A stretch of DNA of 64,000 bases from Phoma sp. XZ068 (Eukaryota; Ascomycota; Dothideomycetes; Pleosporales; Didymellaceae): positions 1,240,001-1,304,000 of the forward strand of contig RBKR01000013.1 in assembly GCA_004835665.1 (NCBI GenBank), in the 5' to 3' direction. The position numbers and the translations under genes are program-made. The notes below the pieces were generated by a model. It was given only the letters and a program-made list of their open reading frames with translations, was not told where the DNA came from and ran no database searches. This document shows, piece after piece, positions 1-11,000 of the stretch (within the stretch, counting starts at the first letter, position 1; every line of letters begins with the position of its first letter).

Positions 1-2085
1 TGGTGCGGAGAGGTTGAGGAGGAGTAATGCGGCGATATGGTGGATACCGTTCTCCTTGTGAGAAATGTCGGGCCGGTAGGTAGCGTATGCTAGGCACACG
101 TTTATGAGATCCTGGTGCATTGGTTGCTCGTCGTTCGCGGTTGGTGTGGAGGGAGCGGCGAACATCTTCAGCTCGGGAAAGACTGAGCGTGTGTTTTCCA
201 GGATTTGTGCATAGCGGCCGTCCAGTGCTTCGGTGCCCAATTGCTTGATTTCCCTCTGCGCTTTCTGTAGCGCAATCTTGAAGGTGCCCTCTGTAACCTC
301 GAGATCGTTTCCTACGGCCTTGGACCAGACTTGTCCTCGTAACCGCGGAGGAATTCCGTTCCACCACATCTTTCTGTGTGATGCGCGGAGCTCTGGTTTT
401 GTCATTTCGGTGTCCCAGTTGGGAAGAAGCAAATTTGACCAGTAATCAGCTTTTATGCGGGAGGCCTTCTCGCGAGCAAGAGCTTCATCTTGAGCGCGCT
501 GCACTTCGAGTCGTTCTACAATCGTCAGTTTTCGCTACCCCAGATACACAAATTTCAACATACCAGCTTCTTCAATCCGCGCCAGCATCCGCTGGTACTC
601 TTTCAGGTGCTTCTTCTCCTCCTTCGGGTTCTTGGGTGGTAACCACGAAGGACGAGTGCGCGAAAGGTACTTCTGCTTCTCAGCGGATGGCTGGAACGGG
701 TCGATCAATGGATCGCTCTTGCGAATAGGCGGTAATGTGGTCTTTTTCGATTTTGACTCCGGCCCATTCAGCGAGCTCGATCTTGCAAGCCCTGGCTGCT
801 GTCGCTCGATCTCCTGTTTTCGCTCGAATTCCATCTGAAACTCCTCCAGCGCCTCTGTCAGCTTCTTCGCATCTGGATCGAGGGATCCGTATGTATCCTG
901 CCAGGTGTGCGTCCGCTGTCTTTCTAACGAAGGTGGTGATTCGGTCCTGCCTGATGTGTTTGGGGATGGAGGTTGTGGAATGCGCGAATTGGGTGCTGGA
1001 GACGTCCTCGCAGATGAAGGCCCAGCACTAGCAGTGCTACCGAGTGGCGATACTTGCGGCGGGCTGCCACTTGTGGATGGGGCCGGTGACCGCTCCTGAG
1101 CAGGCCGTGGTGAAATGGGAATGTTCCAGATGACAGCATCCTCTGGCAGCTCATCGTCCTCATCGTCGCACTCTGCTTCCCTCTCCTTCACTGTTTTGCG
1201 CTTTGCGTCTTGCCATGAGGATCTCCGGGCACTGATAGAGGGCGAGGGCAAGACATCCATGGTCCGCGAGCTTTTCCGCGATAGGGTCCGCGGCGCTGAT
1301 GTGTGTGTACTTGAAGGTGACGGTGATCGAGATGAGCGTCTTGGCGCTGCTAGGTTCATGGTCTGTAATGATGGGGCCGAAGGCGATGTGAACCCCCTTC
1401 TCATCTGGCCCGGTGCCAGCTGCTGTGGTTGCTGTCGCACAGCATGGTTGACTGGGCCCTTCAGGCCTGGGTACTGCGGTTTCCTGCCGGTCAGGTCGCG
1501 GAAGGAATGCTGTGCTGGGTGGGCGAGCGGTGTGCTGCGGCTGCTCGAGAGCGACGAGGATGAGAGGCTCCGTGTGTCGTAGATGACGCGGTGGTCGGAG
1601 CTCGTGGGCATGGGGAAGGTATTCGGACCGGCGCTGACATCGTCGAGATTGATCTCCTCAAAGTGTGAAAGGTCGCTCGGGCCCATGTAATCGGAGAGCG
1701 TCTCCGAGTGGAAGCTGGACGACTTGGACGACTTGGAGTTGGTCAGGTCCGGCGGTTCCAGCTCGTACGACGCCATGTTGTGGGCAGGCTGGTGGGCATA
1801 TGCGAGGGCGGCCATGAGCGAGCGCGGCTGTCGCTGGGGTAGCGGGTGCACTGGGGCCCCAATGCGGTGTGGAAGAATGGACGAGGCCTTGTGTCGGGCG
1901 TAGACGTCGTGTGCGGCCGGACACGGGATTACTGAGCTCTCTCTGCCATAGTCGTGCTCCGAAATAATGTAAAGTGCGGTTCCTTTGGAAAAATAGTTGT
2001 CCTCCGCCGCCGAGTCGTGGTTGTCGTTGTCGTCACAATCTTGGAGTTGGCGCTCCAACTGGGCAACGCAATTTCGGGAAGGCAT
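1..2085 (-). CDS. TBC-domain Rab GTPase-activating protein, TBC1D12/14-like (partial, 3' end outside window)
   Basis: Rab-GAP expected to act on membrane traffic. Exon 1 (564-2085) gives about 507 residues of Ser/Pro-rich disordered sequence ending in a basic segment with RPSWLPPKNPKEEKKHLKEY, which in fungi lies just before the TBC domain. An intron at 516-563 (GTATGT donor, TTGTAG acceptor, phase 1) joins exon 2 (1-515), which reads in frame through NLLLPNWDTEM, MWWNGIPPRLRGQVW and KAVGNDLEVT, the start of a TBC domain (the GIPPxxRGxVW motif). The catalytic Arg and Gln fingers are not reached before the window ends. The ATG at 2085 is the first in frame; a downstream Met near residue 90 (MAALAYAHQP) is an alternative start. 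The family assignment comes from the GxPPxxRGxVWxxAVGNxL pattern; the TBC1D12/14 subgroup is inference. Confidence 0.85.
516..563 (-). other. Spliceosomal intron of TBC gene
   Basis: Donor GTATGT after codon fragment GCT-G and acceptor TTGTAG restore the reading frame into the TBC domain. Without splicing the frame stops 9 codons past the donor. Confidence 0.8.
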
Positions 2086-3445
2086 AGCCGCGCTAAGCCC
2101 CTGATGATCCCTGCTCGACAGCTCGAGGCCGTTGTTCCAGGCTCGCGGACGGCTGCTCTGGTCCTGTTATTGCGGGCGGACTTGCGCTGCAATTGAGATG
2201 ATAAGAGGGCCGCTGCATGCACCGGTGGGGAGGGGGCAGAGTGCTATCGATCGGACATGATGAGACTGAGCATTGTGGAGGCGCGCAAGGGACGCCGGAC
2301 TTTTGAACCTTGAACGCTCTAAACGGGCGTCTTCCATGGCGTCTGCATCGGCCTCCCGCGTCTGGAGACTGGACGACGTGAAACCGTCGAAGCCCGTCAT
2401 AGTTCACTGTGGCTGGTACCGACCCCCTGCAATGCATCGGTGCTGGGTCGACAGAGGAATGCACCGCTGGCCAATTGCGTACGAGACACCTCTTTTCGCG
2501 GCATTTCCCAGCAATCACAACCAAGTGGACCTCTGCCCGGAGGCTGATCCGGTGCGGCGCCGCGTCGAACAAGTCTTCTTTCTTTATTATTACGGATGAA
2601 AGCAGGATTTGACCGTCAACCTCATGGCTTGTCCGATAGTTCCGCCCATGCACCGTTCCATGCAGCCAAGCCTGGCTTGCAGACAGGCCGCCGCGCTAGT
2701 ACATGCCGGGTCAGATCTTGATTCCCGTCGTTGAGCCAGCTTGCTGCTTTGAAGTTCAAGGCACTGGTTTGAAGGCCGTCACACCGCAGCCCGCTTGTCA
2801 TACTCGCACCACTGCGAAGCACGATCATCGTCTCTTATCGTCGCTGCCAAGCACCAGCAGCTGCCTCGAGCAATACTCGTTCCGCAGTGTCAGACATGCG
2901 AGCAGTCCTGAGTGACTTTTCGAGCCAGGCCAGCAGAGCACCATGCTTTGTCTGCGCGCGCTGAAACACCGTGTAGAACGCTTTACAAGCGAGCCTGTCC
3001 TCAAATTAGTCTCCTCGCTCATCAAAAGTCTCCGTAACACGACTTCCCCGCCAGACCGTCTCGCGCACCCTGGGGTTCATCGGATGTCCCCCTGGATTGC
3101 GCGATTGGGGAAAATGGCATCGCCCGTTCCCCGGTTCCGCCAACTGTGAGACACTGGATTCAGCCACACTTACCACTGGACCTGCCGTCGGGAGATGACG
3201 CTTTGTACATGCACAACTTTTCTTTCACTGCGAGAACGCGCACGCCGCTGCACCATCACGAATGCCAGTGCAATGATGCTGTCGACTGTCCCTGTGCAAT
3301 TCGTCAGTCCATCGTGATCGGTCGGGATAGCCGTAGCGATCGACGCTGCACTGCAGATTACTCGTGTCTCCGCCTAATCAGTGCATGCAGCTTTCCTCTG
3401 ACTGGCTGGAAATGCGAGCATTTCAAGAAAATCAAAACGTCACGG
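2086..3445. other. Intergenic region between TBC gene and TERT 3' end
   Basis: About 1.36 kb holding the upstream region of the TBC gene and downstream sequence of TERT. ORFs on both strands are short, lack recognisable domains and overlap each other. The last ~100 bp next to TERT contain open frames that may belong to TERT's true C-terminus (see finding). Confidence 0.5.
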
Positions 3446-6400
3446 CTACGTTTGGGTAATTTTCGGCCTTGGGACGGACGTACTGATAAGCAAGCTTGAA
3501 CACGTCGTTCGCATCTTGGCCAACACACGCACGTATTCAAGGCACCTCACCGCCGCTTCATGGAAGCTTTGGTGCAAATTGGTTAGTACTGTCGACACGC
3601 TGTTCAATGCCGTGTCGATGAACATGGCTTTCAGCTGGATCTTGAACGCACTGGCCCATGTCAGCACACCACACCAAATGCAATACGAACATCAAGATGG
3701 CGATCCCAAGCTAGAGGTTGAGAGCAATCGCAGACTTACTTGAGCGCCTTTCGATGGAACGTCTGTCCTGGTACTTTTGACAGCTCTATGGTCAGCGAGT
3801 TCTCGACATCTGCTGCACGTCAACCTCCTAGTCCAGCCTCCCAAGCCACATTGTCATACGTACCAGCCCTTGTGGAACGTTCAGTATTCTTTCGCACTTC
3901 TAATGTGGTCGTGTCAATACAAATACCACAGTATAGGAAATCTGTGCCCGGGTTGCACTTGGGGACCCGGACACCATCATCGGTGACCACGTCGAAGTTT
4001 GTCATGGACTTTGTGGGCTTGACTTGAACACCATATTCTGCGTGGCCGCGATGCATGACGCGTACGAAGCGCTCTGCATGCTGACGACTGACTGTAATCA
4101 AAAGGAAGTCATCAAGCAGCCGCAGAAGCAGACAACCGCTACCAAGTGCGAAGCCTAGTACATCCCGTTCGAGCTCAGCATAAAAGTAGTTGCAGAGGAT
4201 GCTCGACAAAATCGAGCCTTGTGGTATGCCCGTTCTCTGTCGATAGAAGCGCTTGCCAATTGTGACAAGATTGCGCTCTACATGTTCACGCAGTAGGTGC
4301 ATCAGGTCAGCCTTCGTCTCCTGCTGCGTCAAGTTGGTGTTGACGAAGACTGTGTTGCTCTTCGTGCCTACCAGCTTGTTCTGAACAAGCTGGCTAAACG
4401 ATTCTGAATCTTGGGCAGCTGCAGTGTGTGAAACCCAACGCTTCAGCGGCGCTGGATTGACGTGCTGACCATCAAGGCGCTGCAAAGCGCCCAGCGAACT
4501 GATCTCCACGTGCTTACCTGTCTGATACGCTTGCGCTGACATTAGGCTATCTGCCATGCTCAGTAGTCGTTGCTGAGGGATGGTGTCGAAGCACGATACG
4601 ACATCGACTTTGGCGAAGTAGAGCTGCTTATTATCCAGACCTTGTGCTCGCAGGGAAGTCTTAAAGGCTTCAAGTTTCGGGAACATGTCGCCCACGGAAA
4701 ACAACGACGAACCCAATTTCTCGGGTTGAAGAAACTGTTACAGTCAGTAGGTGTCCGCTGGTGTTGCAGCTTCGACCACTAACCTTTTCATATGTGATGG
4801 CGTTGAACACAGGCGTCATGACCGTGTTGATGCTTTTTCCCAGTGTCATAGTCCCATAACGCATGACCGGCTGTCTGCGTTTCAAGTTCATGATCATTCG
4901 GATACCTTGCTTTTTCGGAAGCAGGCGTATCTTGCTGAAGCCGAGTGGGCGGACAGCTAGCATCCTGTTCGTACGTTCGGTCGGCATCTCCTCGAACATT
5001 TTCAGCCTCAAGGTCGACAGTGACGGCTCTGTAAGCATTCGCCAGACATCATGTCGAAAGTAGAACAATCGGTTCCGGTGCGCATTCGACTCTGTCACAT
5101 AGAAGTTCGATCTGATCAGGGGTATTAGAAAAGAGTCGAAGACCCAGTAGATGAATTCCAGGAAGATTTCCTTGCGCTTCTCAAAGTCAGGCCGTGCCAA
5201 CTTGGTGGTTCCATGCTGACCAGGTAGCCGGAGCCATACTGGACTTGTAATCTGCAGTGTCTCAGTGATGGAATGGGCCAAGACTCGGACTGTACGTACC
5301 TGCAGCTTCTGTGTGACCTGATGTAAAGTCAAAGTCTCAAATTTTCGTAAGCTCACAAATTGGTCGATGTAATGCATGACTGTTCGTTTGTTGCTATCGT
5401 CGCCCCAGAAGTCTTTAGGTATGACTTTGGCAATCACAGCACGGCAGAATGCAGACACATGGGCTGTAGGACAGGCCATATCCGTAAAGCACGTTTCGTC
5501 AGTCGCCTGCTCATTTGGCTGGGTCGTGATCGAACTCTTCTTTTTACTCGGAGCCCTTGCTGACTGAGTAGCAGCACGCTTTGGTTGTGGACGACGTCCT
5601 TTCCCCTCTGCCTTGGAGGGGAGAGGGACAGCCTATGCCATTAGCACTTAACGTGATAAATGTTGCGTTATAACCTACCTCGACGGGACAATAATGGCGC
5701 AGCATCTCGGTGTACGAACATCTTTGGTTCAAAATACGCAGCTTGTTGACCAGGCAAATCAGATCACCTCGAAGCCTCTTTGGCACACGTAGTTTCCACT
5801 TTGCCACTTCATCTGCATTATTGACTTTTTCGCCCAAGTCTCGACACATCATTTGATGGATCTCCTTTTCTCGCAAAGTGTAGTCTTTGAACGGCATCGC
5901 AGTTTCGCGCGGATCAACCTTGGACGTGAAGACGTTGTGTAAGCCATATAGTCGTGGAAAGATGTATCTCATGATCTGAATAGTCTGCTGCTTGTCGTCT
6001 CGACGAGAGAAGCGATTCAATACGTCTGTGGCCATATTAATTATGTTTGCAAGATCTGGCGGAGCTCACGGACGAATATGGCGCATGCCGAACCTGATGC
6101 CTCCTCTAGCATTCAAAGCGGCTTTGGCATAAAACATTCGACTGCGTACAAAGGCAATCTTGCACGGTGTTCGATTTTGGATTGGTGGATTGGTGGGCTT
6201 TGTGACAGGTGGATTTTCTCGCAGGCTATCTGTAGGATCCTCCTTCACGGCCTGGTACGGCTCCAAGTCTGATATAGGAGGGCCGCTCAACTGATAATAG
6301 TTTGCGGACTTTTCGTCAACAGGGTGAAAGATGGCACATTCCATGAGCATATCCATCATGATACGATCGCCACCTTCGCCGAGAACAGCGTGTAGCCGAC

Positions 6401-7092
6401 ACCATAGCGGCCCTTTCAATGTATGCACATAGCTGTTGGGGTAACGCGCAAGCAGCCCGGGTATTGATGAACTCACTTCACCGTCAATAGCTTTTTGCTG
6501 GTATGCTGACCCAGATCGCTCAAAACCATGACAGAGCAGATGGCGAAGCTTATGAGATGAAGAGCGTTTGAACAAGCGCCAGATCACGAAGTCAACAATC
6601 TGTGCATCTTAGCACCTACGACGAGTAATTGCAAAAACGAAAGACATGTTGCTGCGTGAGACATACCTCGGATTGCAGAAAGTAGCCAGGGTTGAATGTG
6701 CCTCCCGAGACAGCAGGGGACAATTGTTGGGTGAATGTCTCAATATCCTTGTTTCGTTCCCTGGTCAATTGGTCGCCATCGTTGATCTTTGTTGTTAGGT
6801 GTTCACCGATCACAGTCGAGTCGAGCAGCTGCCCAAGCTCGCTATCAGGCACACATGTTGATGTGGCTTCCTTGCCTGCAATTGGCCGGCCCAGTTGGGC
6901 AAGTTTTCGACGTCTGTTCTTGGACGACTTTGGCAGCACGGAGAGCAGATAAAAGCGCAGTGTGAGCAGTCGAGGATAAAAGCGCTGCAGCACAGGCTGT
7001 TCAATGGGTGCAGGTGTGGCACTCGCAGATTGGTCTACAAGGTGCGCCTTCTTCCGAGGGCCGCCCGCGTGGGGTGTGCACTTTCGCTTCAT
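3446..7092 (-). CDS. TERT: Telomerase reverse transcriptase catalytic subunit
   Basis: Adds telomeric repeats to chromosome ends using an RNA template, in the nucleus. Eight exons read 7092-6667, 6599-6074, 6025-5679, 5632-5300, 5251-4784, 4734-3864, 3785-3740 and 3650-3446, summing to 1074 codons with all phases consistent. Seen: an N-terminal basic region (MKRKCTPHAG), HIHVLNRF created across intron 2, the telomerase T motif FYVTESNAHRNRLFYFRHDVW, RT motif 1/2 with RLLPKKQGIRMIMNL, motif A KVDVVSCFD (Asp ~744), motif B' TGIPQGSILSSILCNYFY, motif C LLRLLDDFLL (Asp-Asp ~908-909) and motif D/E FLYCGICIDT. The T motif and LLDDF distinguish it from LINE RTs. The start at 7092 is the Met before the conserved N-terminus; an open frame continues upstream to 7413. 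The last exon is uncertain: the frame ends soon after the thumb region, and a TERT-like frame lies 1 nt off just downstream. Confidence 0.95.
5252..5299 (-). other. 48-nt stop-free intron in TERT
   Basis: Donor GTACGT, acceptor CTGCAG. Its length is divisible by 3 and it has no stop codon, so the reading frame passes through. Removing it joins HQVTQKLQ to ITSPVWLRLP, which matches the spacing of the family's QFP region, so I call it spliced. Retention would insert 16 residues. Confidence 0.75.
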
Positions 7093-8087
7093 GCTGGCCT
7101 GGCGACATTGATGTGACAGTGATTGCGTGAAGGATTGGAATAGAGCACGCGTGGGTGAAGTGGCAGAGGAGCGTGCGTAGTTTGGGGCCGTTGTTGTGTT
7201 TGGGTGGCTGGAAGTAGAAGGTACGCCAACAACACGCGGTGTACGAGGTATTGGACGCGCCAATCTAGGCAGCACAATGCAGAGTCGCGACTCGTTTGGG
7301 CGCGAGTGAAACCTGCCAAAGCTGTCTCTGCCCTGCGGACCAGGTCTGGGGGAAATTGAGATGTGCCGTCGTTCTAGTAGAGTTCGGGTGCCCTGGTTCA
7401 CCTTGGAGAGCAACGCATGGAGCGACTATTTTGGCCTAGAGATGCGCGCTAGGGGGTCGACGACCGGGGCGGGTGTGGAGACGGTTCGCTGATGGCCAGG
7501 ACAGCTGCAGTGGGTGCAGCAACGCGCAGCGAAATAGGTGTTTGAGATTGTGTGCCCTTGCAGCCTCGTGCGATTGCTGGCGTGCAACCGAGTGCTGCAG
7601 TGCCGTTTACCCAGTCCGCTGTCTGCTGCTGGCCAAAGCTAGCCATTGCCCGGCGCTGCGTCGACCAGTGCCCAGCAGAGAGGAGCCCCCAGCCGCAACG
7701 GTCGAACTGGCTGGGCTTGCGGCAGATCTCCACACCACTCGAACCCACGTTGTTCCGTTGCCGTTGACGCTTGCCCACCGAGACGCCCAGCAGCGCCTCA
7801 GCCCTCGACCGGACCGCTGCGTCGACCTGCTGCACTCTCTGCCCCCGTGCAGCGTTATTGCCAGCTCTCTGCCTGAAACAGCCGCAGGGCTCGCAGCCAG
7901 AGCCGCTCCCCCGCCCACGATTGGCTGCACTGCGGAGGCTCGCAGCGTGAGTTGTCGCCGCGACATCGCTGCATAGACGACGGCGCCGGTCGATTGGACC
8001 ACGACGGTGCTGGCCGCTGCCTTGATTCGCGCCCTCGCTTCCCGCAACCTCGGAGACAAGAGCATGGAACGGTAGAGGAGGAGCACC
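7093..8087. promoter_or_regulatory. Divergent upstream region of TERT and the DH-BAR-SH3 GEF
   Basis: About 1 kb between two divergent starts. It is GC-rich and holds long overlapping open frames on both strands with no domain; I treat these as composition artefacts or 5' UTR. No TATA box was identified. Confidence 0.5.
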
Positions 8088-11000
8088 ATGGCCGAGCCCA
8101 ACTATGCATACAACCCGGCCGTGGCCAGCTGGGTGCAGTCCATGTCGCTGGCCGGCATTGAGGAGCAGGAGCGGGAGCAGGGCCGCCTCGACGACCAGCT
8201 CCACGGCCACCTCCACGGCCACCACCCAGACGACGCGCCCGACAGCCCCTCGCCCGACGACTACTACAAGTCGGCCTACACGCCCGCGCCCGACCACGAC
8301 GCCGCGCCCCCCATCCCCGTCCCGCCGCCAGAGATGACTGTCACGCGCCAGCGACAGAACACGGCGAGCTCCACCAACATACGCTCGCCGCCGCGAGCCA
8401 GCCCCCGCTCTGTGTCAGGCCCCGCCTCCTCGGTGGCCTCCTCGCGCTCCCCGCCCCAGGCATCGAACAAGGTCAGGGCCCTGGCGGAGAGATTCGAGCG
8501 CTCGCCAGGCGGCGACGTGGTCCCCTCGGTCATACGCTCGCGGTCGAGGGAGCCCTCACGACCTGGCGCCCACGACCCCGTCAAGCGTCCCGCCGCCCCA
8601 ACTTCCTCGCCAGCCTCTGCGGCACGGCCGTCCAAGGAAGCTGTGTATGGCTCATACAAGTTCAACAACCTCAAGCCTCGCGAACGACCCCAGCCCGCAC
8701 CCACATCACCACCACGAACCGCACGACGAGCCACAAACGCAAGCCACGCCAGCAGAACCAGCATCGACCACACATTATCCCCCACACGGAACTCCCCAGC
8801 ACGGCAGTCAGTCACATCGCCCAATCGCCGGCCTGGCCTCGAGCGAGCATCGTCAAGCGGGCGACAGCTCTTTGGCGAGGTAATCGGTGGGCAGGACGTA
8901 ACATTGCCTGGGTACATGATCCCAACTTTTGCGAGCGCAGCACGTGAGGAAGCAGCACAAGCAGCACAAGTTCCACTACCGCCCATCAACGATGCCCACG
9001 ACTTGGCAGGTGACGAAGTACAGCTTCCTGCAACAACATTTACCTCACCCATCCATCAGCGCTCACAGAGCAACGCCACAACAACATCCACCAGACAGAG
9101 GCAGTCACGCCCCTCCTCTCGATCCGTACAGTCTCCACCACGACACTCGCCGCCCTCTCGAATACCTGTCATGTCGCAGCAGTCACGGCGGTCAAGCAAT
9201 GCTTCTGAAGCCAGCTCGACAGCGCAGTCAGTCAAGTACACACCCACACGCAGCAACCGCTCTTCGCCAAATCGTGGCATGAGCAGAAAACCAGTGGGAG
9301 CCAGCACACCAGCCAAAAGCAATGGCGTTGACCATGCGACGCTACCAGCGTTAGCCTACCGCGGATATCGAGAACGAGGGAAGTCGCCCGCAAGGACCGG
9401 CCCTAGCGTACAAGCAGTCGTCACTGTTCCACCTCCTCCAGCCTCCCCGCGGTTGCGTAATTCAAGAGAAAGGCAGCCACTGCAGTCACCCAATGCGCAT
9501 CCGAGAGGAGCTGATTCGCATGGCGAACAAGAGTACTTTTCACTGGGTGACCAGCTCCACTCGAAACCCGACACGCTGGCGAACCAACCAGGGCTATTTG
9601 ATGGTGAAAGTGAATCGCAGACCCTGGATTTCTCCTTCTCGCCAAGCGTGATTTTCCCTCAGGTCCAAGAGATTCAACCACTACCAACCGAGCACGGTCA
9701 GGAAGATAGCCACAGACCATCCTCACAACGCCATCAGTCGCTAAGCCTGCAGACCACTAGCCTGGGTATACCGCCACCAACACAACCGTGGTCTGCAGTG
9801 ACCGACTTTGAAGAGTCTCCAACTTTGGGCATCCCTGGTAGCTTTGTTTTGACGCCTCCTATAGCACAGGCGGAGCCGCGAGAGGTAGAGTCGCAGCAAG
9901 CACCGCAGGAGCCTGAGCCAAAGCCTCAGCAACAACCTGTGCAAGAGCTTCTCCGCCCAGCCATATTCCGCGCATCGAGCAGCGATCAAGCTCCTGAGTT
10001 GCCCCCAATAGAAGAGTCTATTTTGGGTGTCAGAGAATCGATACCAATCATGTTCAATGATGAACACCTTGCCGATGATCAGAACGGTACGCCAAGATCA
10101 CAAGAAGAAGCACAACATTTCGCGCCGCCGAGACGATCAGTGCAGGTTTACGGGCACGAGACCTTACTGCCCGCGCTTCACTTCAAGGGCGAAGACTCAC
10201 CTACGGATTCTTTCCACGATCACGATCGTGATTCCTTGCATCCGGATGACTCGATCAGCGTTGCTCCCTACCGATCAGCAAAAACGATGCATACGAAGAG
10301 CGAAACGTACAGCGTCATAAACTCTGTACTGAATCTCTATCATCAGTCGCCGGTCATCTCACCAGAACTAGCCTCACTTTCAAGACAGAGAGTCCAGCAG
10401 GTGTCGCCCGTCATTGCGCAGCACCAGGACTGGGCATCGAAGGAGGCTACCGAGACCTACTTGGCGCGGATATTGAGCGATGCCAACGGATCGCTGCGAG
10501 ATACTACCCCGAAACAGCCACGCGAACGAGAGTCACTACCACTTCTCACGCCAAACGTATATCAAGCAAGGAAGCCATCACCAGAGCGCGCTAACCAAAT
10601 ACCGGCTTTCGTCTTTCCTCCAGAAGAGTCGCATCGATATTCTCGCGGTTCGCAAGGGTCGGCAACCACACTTATACAGGAAGATCCATCGCCTCCGGGC
10701 ACTTCTTTCGACAATCCATCACAGGACACGTTGTTGCCAAATACAGCCTACGACAATGCCGCGCCTGCTACAAACGGTCTGGACCTACCGCAACTTGCGT
10801 GGACCAATGGAGGCCTTGGCTTGTCCATGAATAACTACATGCCTCCTTCACCTACAGTCCCTTCACCGACGGTTGAACATCCTCCGCGGCCAGTATACTC
10901 ACCGCCGCCGCCACCTCCAACTTCGAAGCCTCTGGACGATCTCCCACCGATCTCACCTTCGATGCCTTCGTTTCCGTTTTCAGGACATGACAAACCGTCC

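Noticed and set aside
3446..6035. LINE-type or other retroelement reverse transcriptase
   Set aside because: The T motif, LLDDF motif C, QFP-like region and a clean eight-exon structure identify cellular telomerase.
8276..9052. 258-aa minus ORF within the GEF gene
   Set aside because: Antisense shadow of a GC-rich coding exon; no domain.
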